A DNA stretch of 64,000 nucleotides from Anolis sagrei (taxonomy: Eukaryota > Chordata > Lepidosauria > Squamata > Anolidae): contig NC_090022.1 of NCBI RefSeq assembly GCF_037176765.1, positions 233,675,117 through 233,739,116 on the forward strand. Reading direction: 5' to 3'. This document shows positions 22,898 to 34,700 of the stretch, piece by piece; the first letter of the stretch is position 1; each line of letters begins with the position of its first letter. The translations under genes and the position numbers were made by a program. The notes under the pieces are model-generated. The model was not told where the DNA came from. It searched no databases and saw only the letters and a program-made list of their open reading frames with translations.

Positions 22898-23127
22898 GGG
22901 CTCCCCTTTCCATTCCTGTGATCCTTTCCTTTCTTCCTTTCAAGGGAGCCTGGGTTTGAAGAACTGAGTTAAGGAAGCACCCTTCCTGGGACCCTTTCCT
23001 ATCTTACTTTCAAGGTAGTCAAGGGCTCCCCTTACCGTTCCTGTGATCCTTTCCTTTCTTCCTTTCAAGGGAGCCTGGGTTTGAAGAAAGGGGTTAAGGA
23101 AGCATACTTCCTGGGACCCTTTCCTTA
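22898..23127. repeat. Tandem duplication, period about 125 bp
   Basis: Two copies begin at about 22898 and 23023 with GGGCTCCCCTT. They share TTCCTGTGATCCTTTCCTTT, AAGGGAGCCTGGGTTTGAAG and TTAAGGAAGCA, ending GGGACCCTTTCCT. The flanking sequence (GAAGATCCAGAAAGATCTGG) is itself locally repetitive. Confidence 0.8.
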
Positions 23128-23579
23128 GACACATCTTGCGTAAGACACATTACAACATTCTTCTATTCTGATTGGCAAAATATGCAAGGCTCACAGGGAA
23201 ACCCTGTACGAGCAGCACACAGCAAGCCTCTCCGCGCCATGTGGTGTCAAATAGGGGAGAAGGAGCCATGATCGACTGCCACATGGTCCCATAATGGATG
23301 AAAAAATGTGATGGCTGAGCCTATACCTTTATGGTCCTCCAGCCAAGCCGGACTAGCCGGATTGGCCAAAGGGAACCAACCACTCCAAATCCATGCACAA
23401 GCCTACTAAAGGTCCTTCTATGTATATTATTATTATCTACTGGGGGAGTTACTTCCCAGGTGCCCAGGGTTGATCAAGCTACCTCCTCTCCATTGATCAC
23501 ATGGTTGGCAGTCTTCTGTTGCCATTCAAGCAAGTGCTCTACTAGGAAGCTGTATGGCTGGGAAGGATAAAAATTAAAA
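23128..23579. other. Non-coding stretch, nothing recognised
   Basis: No feature recognised. Confidence 0.4.
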
Positions 23580-23668
23580 CAGTGCTGAATTGAAACCGGG
23601 CTGAGTCCCTCTTATGAGGTGAGAAGCTCGGTATATAAAACTTTGAAATAAATAAAATAAATAAATAA
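23580..23668 (+). mobile_element. LINE 3' tail fragment
   Basis: GAGGTGAGAAGCTCGGTATA followed by AAAACTTTGAAATAAATAAA and more AAATA units resembles the 3' end of the L2-type LINEs in this window (compare 50320-50385). Confidence 0.5.
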
Positions 23669-25857
23669 TAATTTGGGTTGTGGACAGCAATATAACTTCA
23701 ATGCATTTTTTACAAGTAGCTGTGTGCTAATGATGTGAAACAGGGACAGCTCCAAGACTGAATAATCTAAATTACAGCTGGGTTATTTTGGTGGTGTAGA
23801 CAAGTCTTTAATTAACTCTAAGTATGTACTGGAACTTTAAGAAGTTTCTAACAATGTTACCTTTCAACAGTAATTTAGCAAATAAATGTGCATTTAGATT
23901 ACCAGAGTAAAAAGTATCAATTTCAAGCTATTTTTACAAGTTTTCCATTTACTTTTAAAATGGTACTTCAGGGGGCATTTTGTCAGACCTTTCACATTTT
24001 ATGCTATTTCTTTCAAAAGAAACTAAAAGGAAGGAATTGACTACTAACAAGCAATGCCACAACGTAATTCGACAATTTACTTTTCTACACTGTAATGAGT
24101 AATAGTGATGGAATACTTTTCAAACACTGCAGCAGGTAACAGGCATGAATTACGTTTTAAAAATATGTTCCCCGAGAACAGTCACTCTTCATGTGAGAAG
24201 AACAAGGGAACCATGCAAGGGAGAATTGAGCTATTATCTTCTCCTCCTTGCCTATTTATTGAACCTACAATTAACTTGATCTATTTAATCTAAAGAGAGG
24301 TTGTAAAAGTACTTGTTCTGTGAGAGAGCACAATTTATTTATTTATTTTAAAAAATACATAACTAACTAAAGAACTAAATAAATCTTTACCTAAACACAC
24401 AGCAAACTGTGTGTTTAGAGGACAGAAGGCACTTCTGCATTCAGTGAAGTTGGCTAGTGGGCCAAAGGCTAAAATATGAGACATTATTTTGTCTGTATTT
24501 TGGGGATGGTGATACATTCAACAACAACAAGTCTAGCAATTATGTGAAAATGACAAGAACCCTGCTGGTTCAAACAACACCTGACCTAGAAACTTAACTA
24601 CAGTATGAGACCCAAGACCTGTATCCTCAGGTATCATGTTCCAAGGAACACCACCCCTTAAATTATGAAGAATAGTGAACTCAGCATTTTGACTATACTT
24701 GGGTTAGAAGCAAATCTTGGGTGGGAAACATATAATAGAATCACACTGGAAGACCTAGAGAAGTCCATAAACACTTAAGGGAAGGGAAGTAGGTGAGTGA
24801 AACCATGGATATCAAATGCAGTCATACAGAATACCTAAGGATTTTGTATTACCATTTTAAAGGAGATCCGCTTACTCAGGAGGCCTGTGCTAAATTCACT
24901 TTAGGAAAAACTGCCACACAGTAGCTCCCATAACTCATTTCCATTCCTGGGGAGAAGACAAGAGAAAAGAAATGATAAAAGCAAAGCTGAAATTGAACAC
25001 AAGGGGGAAAATATTGCAGTCGTCATTGTGTCAAATGTTGCCGTTTGGTCAAATTCAAGTGTTTTACTCTGCCAGGATATTATATTGGATGTGCTCCTAT
25101 TACAGAAGAAAATGAAACTACTGACAGTCTGTTTGCTTTCATAGTCTCCGTATTTGTTGTTATGAAATGATTGCTCCCTGTGTCATCCTGAAAAGTTTCA
25201 ACCCGGCAACTGTTCTCCCTCAATATGATTTCAAAGGGAAGGGACAGTCTAAAACCCAAGGGATGCGTTCCTTTTTTTTCCCTTCAAAAACTAATCAGAG
25301 GATTCTATCAAAGGGGACCATTCTCATGCAGTGGAGAAATTGGGTGTGAAACTGGCATGAAGAAGAATTTAAAAGATATTCATCTGGAGGGAGAGGAAAT
25401 CAGCTTCCAAATTAGGGATGAGCAGATCTGTCAAGTCTTTTTGTGAAGACTGTCTTCTCCTCTTAACTCCAATTTAATACCAGCCAGCCTATTCCAAGTA
25501 TTATTGTTTTTAGAGAGGAAATGGAGTGTTTTTGTGTCCCTTTTCCAAATGGATTTTAAATGACTAATGTGAATGCATTTTTACAAATATGCCTAGTGTA
25601 TTTCTGCATATTTTCCCAAATGGATACATGTCATTAAATGCTTTTCTTCCCTCCCTCCATTCCTTCTGTCCTTTCCTTGGAATGTTTCACAGTATCAAAA
25701 TGTATGAATGTCCAGCATTTTGTCACAGACTGTCCTGGGTTTAGGATAAATGAGGTCCTGTGCTACTTAAGTGATGAGAACCCTTGCTTGTGCCCTGAAG
25801 GAGGTAGGTCTACACTGCCTGCTTTGTGGCACACTCCCATAGACTATCAACCCAATC
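23669..25857. other. Non-coding stretch, nothing recognised
   Basis: AT-rich, no exon, RNA gene or clear transposon. Confidence 0.45.
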
Positions 25858-27634
25858 CAGGGCCATAGCCAGAAAAAAATTAGGGGGTGGGGGTTTAAAA
25901 CTTTTAAAAATTAATTATAAAGAGTAGTTCCATAACACAAAATAATTTAAATTCTATGGTTCATTCTATTTTATATAGATTTAATCAAATCAAATTTCTA
26001 TTTTAGTTAGAAAGTTTCAAGTCTTAAAACAAACAAATTGGTAATTTATAATTACAAAAAAATACCACAACGTCTGTTAGAAACACTTGAAAACTGTGCC
26101 AATACACTTTGACAGAAATAAGGGTCTATAGATAAACTTTGGTGGACATTCAATAATGCAAGTCAGAGTGTGAACACTGGAATGAGCAGATTTTAGTTTG
26201 CAGTTAATTCCATTAGTAGGCATGATAAGAAGTTTGAACCTTAAATGCATGAGACACCTTAAAATTCTGATGAGACTAAACATAGTCATTCAACATCACT
26301 TTTCAAGTTGTGATGGCACCTTATTCAGACAATGACATATGTGGATAAATACCCAGGGAAGGTAGTATGCTGGAGCTAACCCTCTGGATGCACTGGGAAA
26401 TATAATATGAGGATCCTTCTCATACTATATCTCCCTGGTTCCTGAAACTGTTCAACAGAGCTCTCCATGTAAGAAATAATTACATTTGTCCACATCATAA
26501 CTTCTAAAACAATTGGATATTTCTTTCATCTATTTCATGACTCACCCTTTCTCAGCACAACAGCTTTGTTTCTTGTTCCTTCTTCTTTGCTTTTCTCTTT
26601 GAAACCTCATATTCCCTCCAACTTACCCTGCTCTTCCACTTTAGAGCTCTCTGAAGCAAGTTTGTTTGACTGCACAGCTTCTAGAACAGGCCAGATCTGA
26701 TGCCTTCTAGTTTGTTAGGCCATGAACCTGACCAGGCAGAAACTGGATGGCCTCTCAGATAAAGGAGAAGACCACATGGAACCCTCCAGATGAGCCCCAG
26801 CCTGAGGCATCAACAGCCCAAAGGCATGAAGCTCGACATGTGGTCTGAACAAAATGGAGACAGACCTCCAAATGAAGGCTCCCTAATATCCTGGCAAAGG
26901 CTATAAAGCTGAACACGATACCTAGAACAAGATGGATGCCTCCCAATATAATGGCAAGATTTAAAGCCTAACATGACACCTGAAATAAAGGAGAACCCAC
27001 CCACCCCACTCCCATATAATTGTAAGAGCTAAGCCTAACATGAGGCCAAAGCTTAACTCCTAACATGAGGCATGCAGTAAAATGTAGGTCTCAATATGTG
27101 ATGAGTGGAATTGCCTGTGCTTTCCTGAGGCTGAGAGAGTGTGATTCCCTTCAGACAACAATTCATTAAGCATTATTTTACAGAAAGGAGTTGCCTGCAA
27201 CCTTCCTCTGTGACTTGACGTGACGTGGAGAGAGTGTGACTCACCCAGGTAACAACTTATTAAGTTTATTCTAAAGTGGGGCGGGGGGGGGGGGGGGAGG
27301 CAGGACAAACTTCCTCTGCTGCAGAATGTGCCTTCCTTGAGGCAACCCAGGAGGGGAACTCTGCTTAGTGCAGCTACCCAAACATCCAGTCCTTATGCTC
27401 TGCTGGGAAATCCCTGCCAATAAATGCAAAGGGAAGAAATTGCCCAAATTGTAGGGTGCTTCCCTGGGGCAAAGGCATAGCAATGAGAACCCTACTATCT
27501 GGGATAGGAGAAGGGAAGGGAGGGAGCAAAGAGGGAAAGGCCTAATTCATGAGTAAACCAGTTTTTTAAAAAAAAATTCAGAGGGGGTGGTTGAACCTCT
27601 AACCCTCCCTCCCCCCTTGGCTACAGCAGCCCTG
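25858..27634. mobile_element. Long non-autonomous hAT-like element (1.8 kb)
   Basis: The ends are inverted: CAGGGCCATAGCCAG at the left and, reversed, CAGGGC-TGC-TGTAGCCAAG at the right, each leading into a G-rich then A-rich stretch. Candidate 8-bp target duplications ACCCAATC (25850-25857) and ACTCTATC (27635-27642) agree at six of eight. CAGGG(G/C)CGTAGCC-type ends are common for hAT-like lizard elements. No transposase frame is seen. It contains a degenerate tandem repeat (26820-27075) and a poly-G run (about 27282-27297). Confidence 0.5.
26820..27075. repeat. Degenerate tandem repeat, unit about 60-75 bp
   Basis: Successive units begin GAAGCTCGACATGTGG, AAGCTGAACACGATACC, AAGCCTAACATGACACC and AAGCCTAACATGAGGCC. 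Each carries an ATAAAGGAGA/ACAAAATGGAGA-like and a CCCAATATAATGGCAAGA-like block. This is an ancient minisatellite inside the hAT-like element. Confidence 0.6.
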
Positions 27635-27642
27635 ACTCTATC

Positions 27643-28789
27643 ATTATGTCTGGAATCACACAGAAAAAGAAAGCCTTCAAATTTAGAATTGCACCACAAA
27701 GCAAAATCCATTGTAAAAAAAATGTTTTGGCATGAATCTGCCCCCTCCCCGGCCCCTCGCTAGCCAACGGGGTCCTGTGCTTAAGCACACCTAAAAGCTA
27801 AGCACAATGGTAAATACGGCACTGGTCACAGAATGAAGAATGTACTGCAACTCTCAAGTATATGGGCTTCCATTTCCATCTGTTCCATTGCAGATTGTGT
27901 AGAACCATGTATTTATATACAAACACAAACCTCTGGCTGCACATTTCTCATTTAGGTGATCTGGAAATGAATTATAGACACCATAATTTAGCTATCATAT
28001 GCCATTACCCACTGCTTTGTGGTGGACATCATTTGGTCCCATCTGGGCACTTGCTCTACATGCTTATAAAAAGTGGCTGTAACTCATACCAAGCAGCATG
28101 CCTGAGATAAGATGGGCAGCATAGCATAATTTTTAAATGACATCTGGTTGTAGTAGAAGGCATTTGTCTATGATAATGTAAAATCAAAGCTTTGTAAATG
28201 GAAGGGGACAATAGGAAGCTATTTTGTCCTTTGCTTCAGGCAGCAAAAGATCTGGAATTGATCTACATTCTAACCTTTCATATATCTCAAAAGAGAAAAC
28301 CACTGTATTGTCAACCACTTCCCTGTTTCTTGATATAAATATAGCACAAATAGCTTTCAGGACGATTGCTCATAGCTCAGCATTGTTGGTGTGAAAATAT
28401 GTTTCTATTTTGTTACTTTCTCAGTATTTATTTATTTTGTAAATTTTGTAAAGCAAGTAGTTTAAAGCTTTCAGTATATTTTCAAATGCTTTACTTGCCT
28501 ATTTCTGAAAACAGAAGCCAGTTCCTTTCTCAGAGGAAAGGTATTAAATATGATAATTACAGTTATAGTGAAATACTATTATTGATACTATTAATTTGAA
28601 TTTTGTCAATATCCTATAAGCATGCAAAGCACTTTTCCTATGTTTACTTGATTTTACTTGAAACTTTATCATGGTTGAGTGCATTCTGCAGATGGGATGT
28701 AAGCTAAACATTGATGCAGTGGTAATTTCAGATGCCTCAAGTAGAATTTCAACATTTGTGAAAATGACATTCCTGGAAAAGCTATTTAA
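27643..28789. other. Non-coding stretch, nothing recognised
   Basis: No feature recognised. Confidence 0.4.
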
Positions 28790-28925
28790 TGCTGTTGTTA
28801 TATGTCCCCAAGTCATTTCCAACTGATGGCAACTTTATCACAGGGTTTTCTGTGTGATGTGCCCAACAGCCACCCAGTAGTTTTACATGACTGAGCGGGT
28901 TTCAAACTTCCAGATACCTGGTGCA
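28790..28925 (-). mobile_element. CORE/MIR-like SINE fragment
   Basis: Plus strand shows GTTATATGTCCCCAAGTCAT, TCACAGGGTTTTCTGTGTGA and GCCACCCAGTAGTTTTACAT, the reverse complement of the 13875 family with an internal gap. Confidence 0.6.
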
Positions 28926-29329
28926 TATTTCTTCCACCTAGAGCTGTTAAAGACACAGGAAATTTGTGAGGTGAGAAGATAAGGACAATGTTGTTTTTTA
29001 AAAAGTTCATTGGGGTGCACAAAACATCTAGCCTAGTTACATTTGGGAACAGAGTTAGATGAGGAAAAGTAAGTAAACAGGGTGTAAAGACCACTGTGAA
29101 AGAAAAAAGATGGGTGAGCTAAAGAAAAACAACATGCAGAGGAGTTTCTAGCTCACATGATGCTGGTACAAGCTAATAGGTATTTTGCTGGTGAAAGAAG
29201 AAAAAGACCAGTGAGGAAAGAACAGAAAAGAGAAATACCACTAGGATAGACGAATGGGACTTCAGAGAAGCTGGGTGCTTTCATTGGAAGCAGTTTGGTT
29301 GCTTACTGCAAGTCACATACTGCAAGTCT

Positions 29330-29408
29330 AGCATAATATCAAGTTTTCAACTTGTTTGTGATTTCTTATACATTATAACTGTATTCTCAATTTGCTTCTG
29401 ACATGAAA
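29330..29408 (+). mobile_element. LINE 3' UTR tail fragment
   Basis: ATATCAAGTTTTCAACTTGT, CATTATAACTGTATTCTCAA and TTTGCTTCTGACATGAAAAA match 34495-34570 in order and spacing. It is a second plus-strand end of the family at 8195. Confidence 0.55.
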
Positions 29409-30854
29409 AAAAATGAAAGCAGTGGTGAGTGTGCATGTATATAGCTGTCTCTCCAACAATTTGAAAGTGAGTGCCTCTTCAATGCATTTTAGAAAGTTTC
29501 AGAACTGCTGCCCTATTTAAGTGTTCAGGTCAGGCCAGACAATTTATATATCTTTTAAACTATTTCCTTTCCAGGTCCATTGTGATTGGTTTTCTTTATT
29601 AGCTCCCACCATTTCAGACTTATAGAGATACTTCCAAGTGAAAGCAGACCAGCAAATTTATCTCCCTGGTAAAAGTGCCAGACACACTGGCCTTACTGTC
29701 AGACCCTTCCCACTCTGTTCCACCAACACAGACAGTAATGTTTGTGGAGTAACGGTTTTGAAAATGTGTGTGTGTTGCATCAGTTCTTCATTCAGTTCCA
29801 GAAAGTACTAACTGGATAAGGTGAACCAATGCATATGTCATCCTTCCTAATCTAGAAACTAGGGCAAATAGTTATGTGATGGCACTTCTTGAAGATCATG
29901 ACCTTCTGAGAAGGCTTCTTTAGTATGAGAAGCAACCATGATTCCAACCACATGAAGGCAACATCAGAAGCTGACCTTCTTTCCCGAGACCCTCTTTCAG
30001 ATAATAAGTTCATCTAAAACTATGTACAGACCTAATACAAGAATTTGAAATAGATGCACACTTTGTCCTTCTGACTTGAGAGTTCCACAGACTTTAAGAC
30101 ACAATCCGTAACTCTCAGCATTATTTTCTCGTCTTCTCTTTTTTTCTGCTTACTAAGCTAGTTTTTATTGTTTTTAAATTAGCACAAGCCTTGGCTCCAG
30201 CTTTTCTGCCCTGCGTCTTTCCCTCAACTGGCCTCTTGAGCTCAATATCAAGAGGAAGGAAAAAGCGGTGATTTAGAAATGCCACATCTAAAGCCAAACC
30301 TTTTAATCTTTGCAATAAATATTCCATTCGATATCAAGACCTTCATAAATGTTCAAGGATTTAGTGGACCTTTTATGTTTCTTTTCCTCTTGTGAAGTGG
30401 GTGGCATTCATAGTTTCATAAACTTGGGAACTATATTTATTTTCTACGCTTAGAAATCAACACTGATATAAATTTGAAATGAGAGGGAGTTTACTGATGG
30501 AATTAAACTGCTTTTCCAATCCAATCATCTAAAATGTGCAGTTTGACTGAAGTCTTAGCATCAAAAAACAAGCAACAACATCCCAGATAGTTTAAAATAG
30601 GCGGGAACCCCACATAATTTGAGACCTGTAACAACAGACAGGTGAATCAGGGTTCTCAAAGCAACGAAGAATGTCTAACTATTCTTAGCAACCTCCAAAG
30701 ATATTCAAGTACATTCTCTGGGGAAATGCCTCACATCACCCAGGGAATGTAGGGATATGTTCATTTTGTATTATGTCGACTAAATGGTTTGCATTATGTT
30801 TATAGTCAGATGAATTTCAGAATTAAATTTAAATAGCTGAAGCCTTATTGTTGC
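29409..30854. other. Non-coding stretch, nothing recognised
   Basis: No exon or clear repeat. Confidence 0.4.
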
Positions 30855-31018
30855 ACTGGAGGACCTAGCAATGCCTCAAGAGATGTCACACTATCTCAGC
30901 CTCAGAGGAAAGAAAAGACAAACTCCACTGAAGCACTCTTGTCAAGAAAACATCATGACAGTATCACTTCAGGGTCACCTGCAGTCAGAAATAATTTGAA
31001 GTCACACAACAACAGCAA
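30855..31018 (+). mobile_element. CORE/MIR-like SINE 3' fragment
   Basis: Blocks CTCAGCCTCAGAGGAAAG, CTTGTCAAGAAAACATCATG and AATTTGAAGTCACACAACAA follow the 3' half of the 13875 family. Confidence 0.6.
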
Positions 31019-31202
31019 GCATTAATAATGTTATTCTGCAAAGCATCATAAGAATCAGTAAGTCATTCTTTTTTAGATTAACAAGTAATGTTTTCTCATA
31101 ATCTCCAAACTGTTGTTCTTGAACATAAGTGTAGCTTTTCTTTTGTCATTTTTGGTCATTTTTCATTTATATTTGCAAATAAAATAGAAATAGCATTAGT
31201 TC

Positions 31203-31500
31203 TTGATCTTACTTACTTACTTACTTAGGCAATCCCTCATTGTCTGAGTATGATAGCCCAACAAGTGTTGTGTCTTGGCGGTGGGTCTTTAGGTGACTGT
31301 AGAGCCCTATTTTTGACCCTCATGTTCTTCCACAGCGAGGGCATCAGTTTCCAGGTGGAAGGTGGTCCCAGTCAGGGTTGGCTCAATGTGCCTTCCTATT
31401 GGCACATTTCTCCCTTTTGCCCTCCATTTGTGTTTCTTAGAAATCTGCAGCACTGCTGATCACAGCTGACCTCCAGTTAGAGCACCCAAAGCAGTTACTA
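31203..31500 (-). mobile_element. LINE C-terminal fragment with C2H2-like finger
   Basis: On the minus strand it reads PRCGRT, a stop, then GSKIGLYSHLKTHRQD and SYSDNEGLPK followed by a stop and a (TAAG)n tail at about 31209-31230. The Cys-x2-Cys ... His-x3-His pattern is the C-terminal finger found at the end of one vertebrate LINE group. 34085-34700 is a second copy (CPRCERACRSRIDLYSHL). Both are dead. Confidence 0.6.
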
Positions 31501-31774
31501 TATTCCCAACTCGAGAACATAAAATGGAATGTTGGTGGACAGGAAAAGAGATATAAAGATGGATGAAAACCTATCATTTAAAACTATGACATAGACACCG
31601 AGAACTGGGAAGCTCTGGCCCTTGAGTTCTTGATCAACTGTTATTCACAAAGTAATACCGAATAAGTAACTGACAAAGTATTACTTCATCAAAAGTAGTG
31701 AAGAAATCTAACAAGTTACTTTGAACCCATTGTGTCCTATTTCTCTATCATATTGATGAGTAACTATTTTATTT

Positions 31775-31918
31775 TGTTATTTCGTGTATTTTATTTTGAT
31801 GTTGTTTTTGCTTCCTTGTATTTTGCTGTACTGTAAGTTTGGGCTTGGCCTCATGTTAGCCGCCCCAAGTCGCTTTTGAGGAGATGGTGGCGGGGTACAA
31901 ATAAAGTTTATTATTATT
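31775..31918 (+). mobile_element. LINE 3' tail (L2/CR1-superfamily)
   Basis: GCCGCCCCAAGTCGCTTTTG, GGAGATGGTGGCGGGGTACA and AATAAAGTTTATTATTATTG form the same 3' end as the minus-strand copy at 20276. Only the UTR end is present. Confidence 0.65.
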
Positions 31919-33374
31919 GAAAGAATAATGTTCCAAGTTTCGGGTTCAACTTTCATAGCCTTTTTGAAAAGATGTCAGAGTGCATGTTATGTTTGCTATA
32001 ATTAACAGGGATGTAACTGAAGAAAAGGGGGAAAGTGTGGGAAGAGGAGAGAAACTAGAACATTTAAAAAGCAGCCTCAAAACTGAGTCAACAGAGGAGT
32101 AAATGGGGTTGTCCCTGCCAAATTGGGACAGTTGGTATTATTTTAAAGATATTGATACTGTATTTGTTACTTTTTTGCGGACAAGATGGGCTGGCAGCTA
32201 CTGGAAACAAACATTGCACCTCACGTGAACATCTGTGTTTTCTGGCTCTGAGTGTTTTTTGTGGAATGCCTTTCATTCTAAAACCCATGGGATCAGAAAA
32301 TACGCCAGATATTACTCAATTGAAGACATTTAAAAAGAATTCTGCCTGGAAGAACATTAAAGTCCTAAACAACTTAGGGCCATCCTAAGAGACCCCCTGC
32401 CTCTTTATCCTCCAGTCCCCAACCCAACAGGGAAAAGAACTTCCTTTTGTTTTACTTCCGAACTCTGGAATGCACTGTTTCCAGAGTAACCGGTGGCCTT
32501 GACATTCTTGGTTTTCCAAGAAGGTTGCTTAATGCACATCTCTCCTTCAGCCTAGCTTTTTTAATTATATTTATCGCACTATTGTTCCCACATTTTCCAT
32601 ATAGAGGTTCATAGATTTGGGGCAAAGCAGACAATAGAGAAAATAACAACACAACATTTAATTTTTCTGGGATTTCAAAATGACACTGTGCATTAATGGA
32701 AAAGCATTTCCCATATTTTGATATATCTTTCCTTCTCAAATATTATTCCATTTTTTTTTTTAAAAATAATGTTTGCTATATATTATTATAATTTACAACT
32801 TGTAAACATGATGCTCACAAAGCATGTAATTGAAGGACTTTACTAAACATTTCCATAAGATGATAGTACTAGGGGCACATCTACACTGACCACTTAGCGC
32901 AAAGGGTTGGCAAGTCAGCTCCATGGTGACTAAATGATGCATGGGGTTGATTTGTGTTAATGCAGACCAAAGGGCTTAGTGCAGTCTTGATCTGCAGTAA
33001 CCAAAGTCACAGGTTGCTCTGAATTCTCCCTCACAATCCACAGCAAACCATGACTTTGGGCCCATGTCAATATTTGGTCCGATTCCAGGACAGAAGTGGC
33101 CACATCTGTTTACATAGCCAGCCTGTATTCCCTGTGTTGGAAATCAACCACATCCTGAACAAGTTTATAATCCTCATCAAGGAAAAGATAGACAGATGAG
33201 TTAGCTGGAAGGGAACGCCCTTCCCGATTACCCTCTTTATTTACCTGTTGCCTGCCTTTCTATTCTCTCCTATCTTATTATGAGTAGACTGATACTCTCG
33301 GGGCAAACCCAAAGTTTCTGATACCTTGTGGTCAGCATGTTGTAGTCTGAGTCTTTTCCTATGTTTTCCTAGAT
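31919..33374. other. Non-coding stretch, nothing certain
   Basis: A MITE-like start (GGGGCACATCTACACTGACC) lies near 32874 but no partner end is clear. No exon seen. Confidence 0.35.
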
Positions 33375-33480
33375 CAGTGGTTCCCAATCTTCAGTTGTTT
33401 TGGACTTCAGCTTCCAGAAATCCCAGCCATCTTACCTGCTGTTAGGAATTGATAGGAGGACCAAAGGTTGGGAACCACTG
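33375..33480. mobile_element. hAT-type MITE with 8-bp target duplication
   Basis: A 106-bp palindrome with ends CAGTGGTTCCCAATCTTCAG and, reversed, CAGTGGTTCCCAACCTTTGG. Flanking octamers TCCTAGAT (33367-33374) and TCCCAGAT (33481-33488) match at seven of eight. Confidence 0.85.
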
Positions 33481-33764
33481 TCCCAGATGGAAGATAGGGA
33501 TATCATGATAATTATCCACTTAGAGATGGTTAGTTTAGAAATGTAGTTCTTTCCAATAAGTTTTTTTTTGTAACTTTAAGGCTTGACTCTGCTGCTGTGA
33601 TAGCTTAAATTTATTTTGTTGCAAACTGTAAAGCCCCTCCCCCCCCCCCGACCACTAAGTAATCTGCTGTGTTTTTACATGAATGGGGGGGGGGGGTGCA
33701 TTTACCCAATGCCTCGGCCTTGGGCAGCCTGGGCACATGGGATGGAACTCACCTCCCTTCTCCT

Positions 33765-33985
33765 TGCTGCCATAGTCAATGGGTGTAGCATGGGTCATGC
33801 CAGTCGCTTGTTGCTTGAAGTGACACTGGACAGAGCACCAAGATGATCAGAGAAGGGATGGGATAGAGGAAGAGAGCAATTCCCCCTCTTCCCTCTTTAC
33901 CCTCCTTTGTCACTTGAGGAAACAAGTAACCAACATGAGCCATATCGCACCCACTAGCTACCGTAACAAAGAGAATGGGAGAGGA
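33765..33985. repeat. Imperfect inverted repeat (about 60-bp arms)
   Basis: The left arm (AATGGGTGTAGCATGGGTCA through TTGAAGTGAC) pairs with the right arm (GTCACTTGAGGAAACAAG through GCACCCACTAGCTACC) with several mismatches. G and C homopolymers at about 33640 and 33685 flank it. Probably a decayed foldback transposon. Confidence 0.5.
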
Positions 33986-34084
33986 TGGTAAGGGGGCCAT
34001 CTGGCAGTGAGGAATTCAGTTCAGTGCCACTGGACAATCAAGACTCACTCCTGCCTACATAATCATCATCACCATAGACTATCA

Positions 34085-34700
34085 ATCATGGATAAATATG
34101 ATTGTTTTCCAAGTGTAGAGTCTTGAAGGTCGGTCATTAAGTGACTGTAAAGATCTATTCTGGATCTGCATGCTCTTTCACAGCGAGGACATACATTTCA
34201 AGATGCAAGGTGGTCCCAACAAGGCTTTACTTCACATGCCTTCCTCTTGGCATGTTTCTCTCACCCTCTATTCATTCCTCTTCAAAATCCACAACATTGT
34301 TAGTAACAGCTGACCTCCAGTTAGAGTGCTCGAGAGCAAGGGCTTCCCAGTTCTTGGTGTTTATGCCACATATTTTAAAAAGTTAGCTTTAAGCCCACCT
34401 CTGAGCCCTGTCATATGCACAATGGAGGACCTTCTTACAGTGACACCGGAGGCACTTGAAGTGGCCGGTTACAGATCAAAGAAAATTTAGTGTAATGCCA
34501 AGTTTTTAACCTTGTTTGGTCTTTTAAAAATGCATTATAACCATATTCTCATTTTGCTTCTGACACAATCAATAAATAAGCCCACCTTTAAATCTCTTTT
34601 GCTGCCCACTTACATTCCATTTTCTGTTCTTGAGCTGAGAGTAAAGTAACTGCTTTGGGAAATGGTGATTTGAACGCTATGGTGGAGAAGGAGGGGAAAG
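34085..34700 (-). mobile_element. LINE C-terminal fragment with C2H2-like finger, split by an insertion
   Basis: The minus strand encodes CPRCERACRSRIDLYSHL at about 34125-34190, homologous to 31203-31500 (shared CAGCTGACCTCCAGTTAGAG at 34308 and 31465). The sequence up to AAGCCCACCT at 34400 resumes at 34578 after a younger insertion, then continues with TAAATCTCTTTTGCTGCCCA and TGTTCTTGAGCTGAGAGTAA, a region typical of this family. Confidence 0.6.
34401..34577 (+). mobile_element. LINE 3' tail nested insertion with 10-bp TSD
   Basis: A 177-bp 5'-truncated LINE tail, homologous to the 3' part of 8195-8670 (shared ATGCACAATGGAGGACCTT), ends AATCAATAAAT. It is flanked by perfect duplications AAGCCCACCT at 34391-34400 and 34578-34587. 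Those duplications lie inside the older LINE fragment, so the order of insertion is clear. Confidence 0.85.
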
